Positions 25,087-33,056 of a stretch of 64,000 bases of DNA are shown in pieces. The notes beneath the pieces were generated by a model. The model saw only the letters and a list, made by a program, of their open reading frames with translations. It did not search any database and was not told where the DNA came from. Within the stretch, counting starts at the first letter, position 1; every line of letters starts with the position of its first letter. The stretch is from Promicromonospora thailandica (GTDB taxonomy: Bacteria > Actinomycetota > Actinomycetes > Actinomycetales > Cellulomonadaceae): positions 124,001-188,000 of the forward strand of contig NZ_JAMTCS010000014.1 of NCBI RefSeq assembly GCF_024171955.1, written 5' to 3'. The position numbers were made by a program, and so were the translations under genes.

Positions 25087-26321
25087 GCCGCACCGTCGCC
25101 CCGGGCGCGCTCGCGCTCGTCGGCGTGCTCCTGATCGCCGCCAACCTGCGCGCCCCCGTCACCGTCGTGGGCCCCGTGGCCGACGACGTCGCCGCCGACC
25201 TCGCCCTGACCGCCACCCAGGTCTCGCTCCTGGTGTCGCTGCCGCTGCTGTGCTTCGGCGTGTTCGCGATCGTCGCGCCGCGCCTCCTGACGCGCTGGGG
25301 CATCGAGGCCACCAGCGTGCTGGCGCTCACGGCGCTCGCGGCCGGCATCCTCGGCCGCTCCGTGCCCTGGCCGGGCGCGCTGTGGGTCGGCACCGTGCTG
25401 GTCGGCGCGGGCGTCGCGACCCTCAACGTCGCGCTGCCCGCCCTGGTCAAGCGCGACTTCCCGCACCGCGTCGGGCAGGTGACCGGCGCGTACTCGGCCA
25501 CCCAGTCCGCCTTCGCCGCGGTGGCCGCCGTCGTGGCCGTGCCCCTGGCGGGGACGCAGCCGCAGGGCTGGCGTGTCGCGTTCGGGGCGTGGGTGGGGCT
25601 GACGCTCGTCGCGCTGGGGGTCATGACGTGGCGGTGGCGGGGTGCGCGCGCTCGTGCGCGCGCTGTGACCGCCGTGGTCACCCGGCGAGGCGGTCACCGG
25701 TCGCCCTGGCGCAGCGCGCTCGGCTGGCAGGTCGCGGGCTACATGGGTCTGCAGTCGACGTTCTTCTACGCCGTGGTCACGTGGTGGCCCTCGGTGGAGG
25801 CGGAGGCGGGCTTCACGCCCGCGGCCGCCGGCGCGCACCAGGGGCTGCTGCAGGTCATGGGCATCGCCGCGTCGCTGCTCGCCGGCCGGGTCATCGACCG
25901 CACGCGCGCCCACGGGCAGAGCGGCCTCGTGGTGCTGTTCTCCGGCATGTCGGCGGTCGCCGTCGTCGGCGAGCTGCTCGCACCCGGCTGGTGGACGCTC
26001 TGGATCGTGCTGCTCGGGCTGGGCACCGCGGCGTCGTTCGTCACGGCGCTGTCGTTCTCCGGCCTGCGGACCGTGAGTCCCGCGCAGGCCGCGGCGCTGT
26101 CGGGCATGGCGCAGGCGCTCGGGTACGGGCTGGCCGCGCTCGGCCCCGTGCTGCTGGGCGGCCTGCACGACGCGACGTCGAGCTGGACCGTGCCGCTGGT
26201 GGTGCTGCTGGTGCTCAAGGTGCCGGAGATCGTCGCGGGCGCCCTGGCGGGCCGCCGCCGGGTGATCGGCGGGCACCCGCCGCGCGAATCCCTTCGCGAC
26301 TCCCCTCGTGATCCTCTTTGA
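25083..26321 (+). CDS. MFS transporter, CynX/NimT type, with apparent CTG start
   Basis: Twelve-TM transporter of about 412 aa, similar to cyanate/nitroimidazole-type MFS proteins (LIAANLRAPVTVVGPVADD near the N-terminus). No ATG, GTG or TTG lies at a fitting place. CTG at 25083 overlaps the pcaC stop (CTGA) and follows GAGGAGGG, which suggests a CTG start coupled to pcaC. GTG 25125 is the alternative but would remove most of the first TM helix. As the last gene of the pca operon it probably imports an aromatic acid or exports an intermediate. The stop codon lies inside the left arm of the terminating hairpin. Confidence 0.8.
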   Translation: MSRTVAPGALALVGVLLIAANLRAPVTVVGPVADDVAADLALTATQVSLLVSLPLLCFGVFAIVAPRLLTRWGIEATSVLALTALAAGILGRSVPWPGALWVGTVLVGAGVATLNVALPALVKRDFPHRVGQVTGAYSATQSAFAAVAAVVAVPLAGTQPQGWRVAFGAWVGLTLVALGVMTWRWRGARARARAVTAVVTRRGGHRSPWRSALGWQVAGYMGLQSTFFYAVVTWWPSVEAEAGFTPAAAGAHQGLLQVMGIAASLLAGRVIDRTRAHGQSGLVVLFSGMSAVAVVGELLAPGWWTLWIVLLGLGTAASFVTALSFSGLRTVSPAQAAALSGMAQALGYGLAALGPVLLGGLHDATSSWTVPLVVLLVLKVPEIVAGALAGRRRVIGGHPPRESLRDSPRDPL

Positions 26322-26380
26322 GACCGAGGTTGCTTCGCTTTGAGAGCCCTCAAAGCGAAGCAACCTCGGTCTCGAAGAGG
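26313..26380. terminator. 31-bp hairpin ending the pca operon
   Basis: Left arm 26313-26343, loop GAGCCC (26344-26349), right arm 26350-26380, with only one T/G pair (26319 with 26374). The inner 24 bp, including GAGACCGAGGTTGCTTCGC, are perfect. It lies between the convergent MFS gene and the SapA-like gene, so it can serve both directions. No T-run follows. Confidence 0.85.
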
Positions 26381-26420
26381 AGGGGGACGACGGCGGCCGT
26401 CCGCCTCGGTCGGTGCCGCG

Positions 26421-26858
26421 TCAGCCGCAGTTGCCCCAGCTGCCCGGGCGTCCGCCGGTCGCGACGTCACCGTTGAGCACGACCTCACCCTTGTACTTGA
26501 CGCAGACGCCGGCCGCGTTGCTGATCCACGCCCCGCCCGCGTAGCTGTTGTACGAGGCCGAGGAGTCGAAGACGTTCCGGCCGTCCTGCAGCCACAGGTA
26601 GGCGCCGATACCGTCGGTCTTCGACCCGAGGAAGCTGCGGGTGATGACGCAGTTGGTGCCGCCGTTGGCCGACGAGTACCACAGCTCCACGCGGCCCACC
26701 TGGTTGCCGCCCGGCAGCCACAGTCCCGCCTGGTGGACGATCGAGCCGGAGCAGCTGGGGGAGACCCCCTGGGCGGCGACGGCGGGCGACGCGAACAGGA
26801 CGGTGGAACAGATCGCGGCCATGACCGCGGCGACAGTACGAGACAAGCGCACGTGCAT
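26421..26858 (-). CDS. Small secreted protein similar to spore-associated protein A
   Basis: Exported protein of 145 aa. A signal peptide of about 28 residues ends in ASPAVAA. The mature part has four cysteines (36, 70, 119, 144), probably two disulfides, and the pattern VELWYSSANGGTNCVITR resembles SapA-type proteins of Streptomyces. These are surface or secreted proteins of unclear role, also found in non-sporulating actinobacteria. It is monocistronic and convergent with the pca operon. The family match is from memory of the pattern, so moderate confidence. Confidence 0.7.
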   Translation of the reverse strand: MHVRLSRTVAAVMAAICSTVLFASPAVAAQGVSPSCSGSIVHQAGLWLPGGNQVGRVELWYSSANGGTNCVITRSFLGSKTDGIGAYLWLQDGRNVFDSSASYNSYAGGAWISNAAGVCVKYKGEVVLNGDVATGGRPGSWGNCG

Positions 26859-26945
26859 CCCCTTTGATCGGTGCTTCTTGGTCCGTTCTTGGTCTGTATC
26901 TGACCCAGTCCGATACGGTAGCGCCCCGACGCGCGGGGCTCGACC

Positions 26946-27527
26946 TCAGTGGTGGTCGTGGGCGACCTCGACCTCGCCCGTCAGGGCTGCGACCGGGTCG
27001 GCTCAGACCCAGCCCAGCAGACCGTTGAGCAGCAGCCCCACCAGCAGCGCCGCCGACAGGTAGGTGCGCACCAGGGTCTGCTCCGAGTCGGCCACGGCGC
27101 TCGCGGAGCCGAGCTCGCGGCCGGTGCGTCGTTCGAACCGGCTCAGCACCGGCATGACGAGCAGGCTCAGCGCGGCGAGCGCGATGCCCACGGAGCTGTG
27201 CTCCGGCTCAGGCAGCCCTGTCAGGGAGAGCGCGGCATCCACCATGACGTAGGCCGCCAGGCCGAGGAAGGACGCGGCGATGACGCGCAAGGCCGTCCGC
27301 TCGCGGGCCTCCGGATCGGGGGAGGCGAACTGCCAGACCACCGCGGCCGCCGACAGCACCTCCACCACCGAGTCGGGCCCGAACCCGACCAGCGCCGCCG
27401 ACGACGCCGAAGCTCCCGCGGCGAGCGCCACCACCGCCTCGGCCGTGGTGTAGATGACGGTTGCGGCCACGACCCAGCGGATGCGCCGCCGCAGCACCAC
27501 TACCCGGGCGGGCGCGACGGCGGTCAT
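26946..27527 (-). pseudogene. Cation diffusion facilitator-like transporter with an internal TGA and lost C-terminus
   Basis: Starting at ATG 27527, 174 residues match small actinobacterial cation transporters: several TM helices, AALVGFGPDSVVEVLSAA, and PVLSRFERRTGRELGSASAVADSEQT. Translation stops at TGA (27005-27003) right after LLNGLLGWV. Reading on in the same frame gives ADPVAALTGEVEVAHDHH to the next stop at 26946. Relatives continue with a Trp codon and WADPVAAL-type sequence, so a TGG-to-TGA change plus loss of the last helix is likely. It overlaps the remnant of its ArsR-type regulator by ATGA. Metal export function is probably lost. Confidence 0.7.
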
Positions 27528-27785
27528 GCCTGCGCTCCCGGCGCGCAGCACAGGGGTACGTCGCCGCGCTCGTCCTGACAGGGGGCACCGTCGTCCGTGC
27601 GAGCACGGTGTCCAGGAGCGTACCGATGGCCCGGGTCGGGTGCGGGTCGGGCCGAGTTCGCGTGCGAGCTGCGCGGGATAGCCAGGCGCCTCGACGAGGC
27701 TCAGCAGGATCCGGGAGCGGGTGGGGTCGGCCATGGCACGGCCCAGCCGGTTCATCGCGTCGGGGCGCGAGGCATTGGTCAGCTT
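27524..27785 (-). pseudogene. Remnant of an ArsR/CmtR-type metal sensor gene
   Basis: Pieces of one protein occur in different frames. MNRLGRAMADPTRSRILLSL and following residues (from 27755, with an in-frame KLTNASRPDA ahead that looks like a family N-terminus lacking its start) form the first half of a winged helix. Then sequence equal to about 45 residues, including the recognition helix, is missing. AIGTLLDTVLA follows in a second frame, and the Cys-rich end DDGAPCQDERGDVPLCC in a third. The last frame ends exactly at the ATGA overlap with the transporter. The gene cannot make a working regulator. Confidence 0.75.
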
Positions 27786-27868
27786 GTGCTGACCGTGCAG
27801 CCACGGGTGACGTGTCGCGGCGTGGTGCTCTCGGTCTGCGTGACGCCCGTCGGCACCACAGATGCCAC

Positions 27869-28465
27869 CTAGCCTGGCGGCAGCCGCTCGGTGGTGGCGC
27901 GAATGTGCGCGCGTTCACCGTGGCGCCCGACGAGGCTGAGGTACTCGACGGGGCCTGCGGTGGTTGCGCCGAACCAGTGCGGCGTCCTGGTGTCGAACTC
28001 GACGGCTTCGCCGGCGGTGAGCCTGAGGTCGTGCTCGCCGAGCACGAGGCGGAGGGTGCCGTTGAGCACGTACGCCCAGTCGTGACCCTCGTGGGAGCGG
28101 AGCTCCGGGAGTGCATCGTCGCGGCCGGTGGGAAGGACGAACTTGTAGGCCTGGATCCCTCCGGGTCTGCGCGTGAGCGGGATGATGACCGAGCCGTCCT
28201 TGCACCCCATGGGGCGGAGGTCGATCCGAGGGTTTGCCGTCCGAGGTGCGTCGACGAGGGAGTCGAGCGTGACACCGTGGAAGCGGGCGAGGGGCAGCAG
28301 CTGCTCGAGAGTGGGACGACGCAGACCGGCCTCGAGGCGGGAGAGCGTGCTCACCGAGATGTGCGTCTCGCGGGAGAGCGCGGACAAGGTGACGTCCCGG
28401 CGCAGGCGCAGCTGCTTCAGCTTGCTGCCGACTGCGTCGAGCGTGCTGTCGTCGGTGGCGTCCAT
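27869..28465 (-). CDS. XRE-family regulator with C-terminal cupin domain
   Basis: One-component regulator of 198 aa: helix-turn-helix at about 12-66 (LKQLRLRRDVTLSALSRET then a second helix and RLEAGLRRPTL) and a cupin barrel at about 110-190 with HEGHDWAYVLNGTLRLVLGEH. Such proteins sense a small ligand in the cupin. It is divergent from an MFS efflux operon (start 28559) and probably represses it. AT-rich sequence between them contains GCAA-N6-TTGC at 28485-28498, a possible operator. Confidence 0.9.
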   Translation of the reverse strand: MDATDDSTLDAVGSKLKQLRLRRDVTLSALSRETHISVSTLSRLEAGLRRPTLEQLLPLARFHGVTLDSLVDAPRTANPRIDLRPMGCKDGSVIIPLTRRPGGIQAYKFVLPTGRDDALPELRSHEGHDWAYVLNGTLRLVLGEHDLRLTAGEAVEFDTRTPHWFGATTAGPVEYLSLVGRHGERAHIRATTERLPPG

Positions 28466-28558
28466 GCCTGCAGTTTTCCATTTGGCAACGATATTTGCTA
28501 GACCGGAACCGGTAGCCGAGAGTCGTAGCCGACGCTCGTCGCTACCCAGGAGGAGAAC

Positions 28559-30172
28559 ATGGTCGAGAAGCAGGGTACGGACACGGTGGACGTCGTGACC
28601 GTCGGTGGTGGAGCTGCCACCGAACCGGACGCGGCTCCTGCCGTCGTCACGGATCCCCGCAGCCGCCGCGCGATTCTGCTGACCGTCAGCATTGCGCTGA
28701 TGGCGGTGGTGGCGTCCGTCTCAGGACTCAACGTCGCCCAGCCCCACCTGGCGGCGACGTTCGACGCCGCGCAGGGAACGGTGCTGTGGATCATCAACAT
28801 CTACACGCTCACCCTGGCTGCACTCCTCCTCCCGCTCGGTGCGGCGGGTGACCGGTGGGGCCGCAGACCCGTCCTCGTGCTCGGGCTGGTGATCTTCGGC
28901 GTCGCCAACATCACTGCGGCCGTCGCTCCGACGGTCGAGCTCATGCTCGCCTCGCGTCTGCTTGCCGGTGCGGGAGCGGCCATGATCATGCCGGTCACGC
29001 TCTCGGTGATCACCTCGACGTTCCCCGGCGAGGCTCGATCGAGAGCCATCGGCGTCTGGACCGCCGTCGCTGGCGGCGGCGGCATCGTCGGCATGTACCT
29101 CTCCGCGCTGCTCGTCGACGTCGCGACGTGGCGCTGGCTGTTCGCCCTGCCCGTGGTGCTCACGGTCGTGGCGCTCGCCTCGTCCGTGACCGCCGTCCCG
29201 AACTCTCGCCAGCCGGCGAACGGGCGATACGACATTCTCGGTGCGGTCACCTCGGTGGTCGTCGCCGTCGGACTGACTTTCGCGCTGCACGAGGCACCCG
29301 CCCTCGGATGGGCCCATCCGGCGATCCTCGTGACCCTCGGTCTCGCTGTCGCGGCGACGGGTGCGTTCGTCGCCTGGGAACTGCACACGCCGGCCCCCCT
29401 GCTGGACGTGCGGGCCTTCCGCAGCCGTGGGCTGTCCAGCGGCTCGGTGCTGCTCCTCGTGCTCTTCGGCGTGCAGGCGGGGATCTCGTTGGTGCTCTAC
29501 CCGTACTTCCAGGTCGTGCTCGGCTGGAGCGGCCTGGTCGCGACCCTGGGGCTGATGCCGCTGGCGCTGCTGATGATGGCGGCATCCGGGCTCGCTCCGA
29601 AGGCGTCCCTGCGCTTCGGGACGCGGACCACCATGGCAGCCGGCCTGGCCCTCGCGGGGACGGGCCTGGCGCTCATGGCACTGCTCGTCTCGGCCGACGG
29701 CGGGTACCTGACGGTCCTCCCCGGGCTGATCGTGCTCGGTCTGGGGACCGGGCTGGCGATGACCCCCTCCACCGAGGCGATCACGTCCGCGCTCCCGGAC
29801 CGGCAGCAGGGTGTGGCGTCTGCGATCAACGACCTCACCCGCGAGCTCGGCGCAGCTCTGGGCATCGCACTCCTCGGCGGACTGCTCACCGCCGGCTACC
29901 AGTCAGCCATCGCCCCGCGGCTGGAGGGTCTACCCGGCCACCTGGCGCGCGCTGCGAACGAAGGCGTAGCCAACGCGTTCGTGGCCGGCCAGAGCGCGGG
30001 ACCCTTCGCCGAGCGGCTGATGAGCGCTGCCGCGGACGCCTTCGTGACCGGGTGGCAGCAGGCCATGTGGGTCGGGGTCGCTCTCGCCGGAGCGCTCTTC
30101 GTCTTCGTACTCAGCAGGGCGCCCAGAACCGTGACGGCGCCGTCCGACAGCAGCACGGAAGGAACAGCATGA
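28559..30172 (+). CDS. MFS drug-efflux transporter, DHA2/EmrB-QacA type
   Basis: Fourteen-TM H+-antiporter, 537 aa, exporting hydrophobic compounds in relatives. It has motif A GAAGDRWGRR at 94-103 and the antiporter-type motif C around GAGAAMIMPVTLSVI. An N-terminal cytoplasmic stretch of about 35 residues precedes TM1. ATG 28559 follows AGGAGGAGAAC. It is the first gene of an operon with DUF1684 and NTF2-like genes (ATGA overlap with the next), divergent from its likely XRE-cupin repressor. Confidence 0.92.
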   Translation: MVEKQGTDTVDVVTVGGGAATEPDAAPAVVTDPRSRRAILLTVSIALMAVVASVSGLNVAQPHLAATFDAAQGTVLWIINIYTLTLAALLLPLGAAGDRWGRRPVLVLGLVIFGVANITAAVAPTVELMLASRLLAGAGAAMIMPVTLSVITSTFPGEARSRAIGVWTAVAGGGGIVGMYLSALLVDVATWRWLFALPVVLTVVALASSVTAVPNSRQPANGRYDILGAVTSVVVAVGLTFALHEAPALGWAHPAILVTLGLAVAATGAFVAWELHTPAPLLDVRAFRSRGLSSGSVLLLVLFGVQAGISLVLYPYFQVVLGWSGLVATLGLMPLALLMMAASGLAPKASLRFGTRTTMAAGLALAGTGLALMALLVSADGGYLTVLPGLIVLGLGTGLAMTPSTEAITSALPDRQQGVASAINDLTRELGAALGIALLGGLLTAGYQSAIAPRLEGLPGHLARAANEGVANAFVAGQSAGPFAERLMSAAADAFVTGWQQAMWVGVALAGALFVFVLSRAPRTVTAPSDSSTEGTA

Positions 30173-30996
30173 CTGACATCGACCCGACGCCGATGACGGG
30201 CGCGATCGATCACGAGGCATGGCGCGCTGCCCGCTGGCTCGAGCTGAGCGGACCAGGTGGGAAGGCGTCCGTGGTCGCCAAGGCCATGGTGAGCGGCAGG
30301 GACCCGGTCACGATCCATGGTGTGCCTGGGCGCTGGGCGATCGACGCGGCAGGAGGTCTGACGGTCACGGCGGCCACAAGGGACGGCATCGTGGTCGACG
30401 GCACCGTGGCCGACGGAACCGTCGCGGTGCCGTCCGGCACGTCGTTCACCCTTCCTGGTGGCCTGACGGGGATGGTCGGCGGGGGAGCGGGATCCTACGG
30501 CGTGGTCGTCCAGGACCGCGCGGCCGTCGGGCGATCAGGCCTGGCGGGGGTCGACGCCTATGCCTACGACCCCGGCTGGGTCCTGCGCGGCGAGTATCGC
30601 GGAGCTCCCGACGGGCGCCGGGCCACTGTGGAGCGTCTGACGACGCCCCGCAGGACGGACCGTATGCCGGCACCTGCCGATCTGGCATTCACCGTCGGGG
30701 GCGTGGAGTACGTGCTCACGGTGGTCGAGGAGATCCCCGGGCAGGGCCTGGTCATCTTCACCGACGAGACCAGCGGCAACGGGACACCCGAGATCGGCCG
30801 TTGGCTGACTCTGCCGCTCGCAGCACCCGGGACGGCCGTCACGGTCGACCTCAACCGAGTGACGCTCTCGAACTATCACATCGCGCCACGCGTGTTCACG
30901 TGTCCGTTGTCCCCGGCCGGGAACCACCTGCCCTTCCGGCTCGAGGCGGGGGAGCGCGCACTCGTCTACCGCGAGCACCCGACCGCTGGGCGCTGA
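30169..30996 (+). CDS. DUF1684 family protein
   Basis: 275 aa, cytoplasmic, no TM segments. The C-terminal third matches DUF1684: a VIFTDETSGNGTPEIGRWL block, a TVDLNRV strand, then a cysteine (FTCPLSPAGNHLPF) and EAGER near the end. DUF1684 proteins are of unknown biochemical function. ATG 30169 overlaps the MFS stop. Coupling to an efflux pump and an NTF2-like protein suggests it modifies or binds the exported compound, but this is inference. Confidence 0.75.
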   Translation: MTDIDPTPMTGAIDHEAWRAARWLELSGPGGKASVVAKAMVSGRDPVTIHGVPGRWAIDAAGGLTVTAATRDGIVVDGTVADGTVAVPSGTSFTLPGGLTGMVGGGAGSYGVVVQDRAAVGRSGLAGVDAYAYDPGWVLRGEYRGAPDGRRATVERLTTPRRTDRMPAPADLAFTVGGVEYVLTVVEEIPGQGLVIFTDETSGNGTPEIGRWLTLPLAAPGTAVTVDLNRVTLSNYHIAPRVFTCPLSPAGNHLPFRLEAGERALVYREHPTAGR

Positions 30997-31038
30997 CCGC
31001 ACGACGACCACCCACCTACGACGAGAACGGACCGACCG

Positions 31039-31410
31039 ATGGCACGTACGAAGGCGCAGATCGCCGCCAGCTACCTCCGGCACCTGGAGAACCGGGAATG
31101 GGCGCAGGCTCGAGCGCTGTGCACAGCAGGTGCGACTGTCTGGCACAGCGACGGAACGGGTGACTCCCCCATCGACCAGAACATCGACGGCATGAAAGAG
31201 CAGATCGGCTCGATCGCCTCGATGCGGTACGAGATCATCCGCCGGGTCAGCGATGCAGGCGGGCTGTTCCAGCAGCACGTCGTCCATGTCGAGACCGCAG
31301 ACGGCGGGCGGGCGATCGTCCATGCCGCTGTCTACTTCGGTTTCGAGGGCGGGCTCGTCTCCAGGATCGAGGAGTACGCGAACGCTGTCCCGGTCACGCC
31401 TGCCCCGTGA
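31039..31410 (+). CDS. NTF2/SnoaL-like protein
   Basis: Small protein of 123 aa with the cone-shaped NTF2/SnoaL fold pattern: helix ASYLRHLENREWAQARAL, the ATVWHSD strand, and a C-terminal GLVSRIEEYAN strand. Members act as small-molecule isomerases, hydrolases or binding proteins. It follows the DUF1684 gene by 42 bp on the same strand and is likely part of the efflux operon. Substrate unknown. Confidence 0.8.
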   Translation: MARTKAQIAASYLRHLENREWAQARALCTAGATVWHSDGTGDSPIDQNIDGMKEQIGSIASMRYEIIRRVSDAGGLFQQHVVHVETADGGRAIVHAAVYFGFEGGLVSRIEEYANAVPVTPAP

Positions 31411-31556
31411 CCGCCTCCGCCCTGCCCGGCGACGTCGACCTGCCCGAGCGGCGCCGCCGTCCTCGAACACGGTCATGGCGCCACGGGGCAGAGCTCTGTC
31501 GCGACGTGCGTGCCCATGCCGAGGCCGGCTCCTGTGACGAGGGCGACACGGTCCAC
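31410..31556 (-). pseudogene. Fragment of a short-chain dehydrogenase gene
   Basis: From GTG 31556, 27 codons read VDRVALVTGAGLGMG and on to ELCPVAP before a stop at 31473. This is an SDR Rossmann N-terminus with the TGxxxGxG NAD(P) motif. Nothing of the rest of the enzyme follows. It sits just downstream of the XRE/MmyB regulator on the same strand, where its parent gene probably stood. The gap 31411-31569 holds no other gene. Confidence 0.5.
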
Positions 31557-31569
31557 CGATACCCCGGGT

Positions 31570-32409
31570 TCAGCGCAGGGCCTGCGCACCGATGACGGAC
31601 AGGACCTGCAGCTTCTCGTAGCTCTCGGTACCCGGGACCGCCGTGTAGACCATCAGGGAGTGGGCCTGGTCGGGGTCGACCAGGCGCTGGCAGCTCAGCT
31701 CGAGGGGTCCGACCTCGGGGTGGACGAAGTGCTTGACCTCGTGGGGCCGCAGGCCGATCTCGTGCTGGTCCCAGACCTGCCGGAACTCCTCGCTCTGCTC
31801 CAGGAGCAGGTCCGCCAGAGAGGCGGCACGCGAGCCCGGACCGCGCAGGGTGACCAGACCGCGCAGCCCGGCGGCGTACATCCGCGTCATGAAGGCGTGC
31901 TCCTCGGGCGCGTAGAGCCGGCGAGCCGCCGGGTCGGTGAACCACCGGTAGCCCGTGCTCCGGGCAGGACCGGTGTACCGCGTGGTGTCGCCGGTCAGGG
32001 CGACGCCCATGGGTGTCTGGCGCAGGGTCTCGCCCAGCTCTGTGACGATCTCCGCCGGTGTGTCCTCCAGGCGGTCGAGGACCCGCAGCAGACCGGGGCT
32101 GATGTGCTCGCTGGAGCTTCCCCGGGGCGGCGGGTTGTGCCCGGCGAGCCGGAACAGGTGGTCGCGCTCGTCGATCGTCAGGTGCAGGCCCTGGGCGATC
32201 GAGGCGAGCATCTGCGGGGAGGGCTGCGGGCCGCGCTGACGCTCCAGGCGGGAGTAGTAGTCGGTGGACATGTTGCACAGGACCGCCACCTCCTCGCGGC
32301 GCAGGCCCTGGGTCCTGCGGCGTTGGCCGCGGGGCATCCCGACGTCCTCCGGCTGGAGCGCCTCCCGACGGTTGCGGAGGAACTCCGCCAGGCCGCTTCG
32401 ATCGATCAC
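31570..32409 (-). CDS. XRE-family regulator with MmyB-like ligand-binding domain
   Basis: 279-aa regulator: helix-turn-helix at about 5-70 (LAEFLRNRREALQPEDVGMP and REEVAVLCNMSTDYYSRLE) and a PAS-like MmyB domain at about 100-265. GTG 32409 is chosen because the conserved N-terminus begins there. A close paralogue of equal length is encoded at 60976-61815. Such regulators often control an adjacent dehydrogenase; here only a fragment of one remains downstream. Confidence 0.9.
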   Translation of the reverse strand: MIDRSGLAEFLRNRREALQPEDVGMPRGQRRRTQGLRREEVAVLCNMSTDYYSRLERQRGPQPSPQMLASIAQGLHLTIDERDHLFRLAGHNPPPRGSSSEHISPGLLRVLDRLEDTPAEIVTELGETLRQTPMGVALTGDTTRYTGPARSTGYRWFTDPAARRLYAPEEHAFMTRMYAAGLRGLVTLRGPGSRAASLADLLLEQSEEFRQVWDQHEIGLRPHEVKHFVHPEVGPLELSCQRLVDPDQAHSLMVYTAVPGTESYEKLQVLSVIGAQALR

Positions 32410-32453
32410 GACGTTCCTTCCCCCACGGTCGGCGTGCTGCAGATCGCCGCACC

Positions 32454-32816
32454 ATGTCGTTTCTACCCGCTGCCGGGCTCCCCAGCCACGGCCTGTCGAT
32501 CCCCCCATGGGGGACGGTCGGTTCCGACGGGACGAAGATCGGCGGATGGCCGGCGGACTCCGGCGTCGGAGGACCGTACTACGGCGCCTTCCGGTGCGAG
32601 TGCGGAGCAGGCCTGGAGGCGTTCGCGACCCTGGCGAGCACCGAGGTCGCGCAGACCGAACGGACGACCACCACGACGTACTACAGGCCCGCGGAGAAGG
32701 AGCCCCGTGAGGAGTGCTCGGAACCGACGGGGCTTGTCTTCGGCCGGTGGACGCATCTCCAGCTCTTCTCCTGCCCCGTCTCGTGGGACCACCCGATCCA
32801 GCGCTTCGAGATGTAG
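32454..32816 (+). CDS. Hypothetical Cys-containing protein
   Basis: Open frame of 120 codons with high third-position GC, consistent with real coding. It has a CxC pair (FRCECGAG) and two later cysteines. No signal peptide, TM segment or known domain is recognised. The first 40 residues are Pro/Gly-rich and the true start may lie further in. It is divergent from the XRE/MmyB gene and near the left edge of the lower-GC element. It may be the 3' part of a larger gene. Confidence 0.4.
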   Translation: MSFLPAAGLPSHGLSIPPWGTVGSDGTKIGGWPADSGVGGPYYGAFRCECGAGLEAFATLASTEVAQTERTTTTTYYRPAEKEPREECSEPTGLVFGRWTHLQLFSCPVSWDHPIQRFEM

Positions 32817-32888
32817 GCCGAAAGCTCGGTGGCGCGGGGGTCCCCTCCACGACCTGCCGTGTCGTAGTCCAGGGCTACGGTTCGGTGC

Positions 32889-33056
32889 ATGGACCTGGAG
32901 ACGTTCTGCCAACTGGTCGGCGAGGTCCGCGATCGGGCGGAGACGACGGACGTGGCGGACGATCCGAATACACCCGCCGCAAATGTCTGGACGCCCTTGC
33001 GATCCGCGATAGCACCACAACGCCCGGACCTCATGTTGCGACCCAGTCTCGACTAA
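32889..33056 (+). CDS. Possible small ORF at the element's left edge
   Basis: 55 codons from ATG 32889 (MDLETFCQLVGEVRDRAETT). The first two thirds look like host coding sequence (high GC3); the last third enters the lower-GC region. No clear ribosome-binding site. It could be a host gene whose 3' end was replaced when the element inserted. Weak support. Confidence 0.25.
   Translation: MDLETFCQLVGEVRDRAETTDVADDPNTPAANVWTPLRSAIAPQRPDLMLRPSLD

Noticed and set aside
27003-27005. TGA in the cation transporter as selenocysteine or programmed readthrough
   Set aside because: Relatives have Trp there, the partner regulator is also broken, and no selenocysteine element is visible; simple nonsense mutation is more likely.
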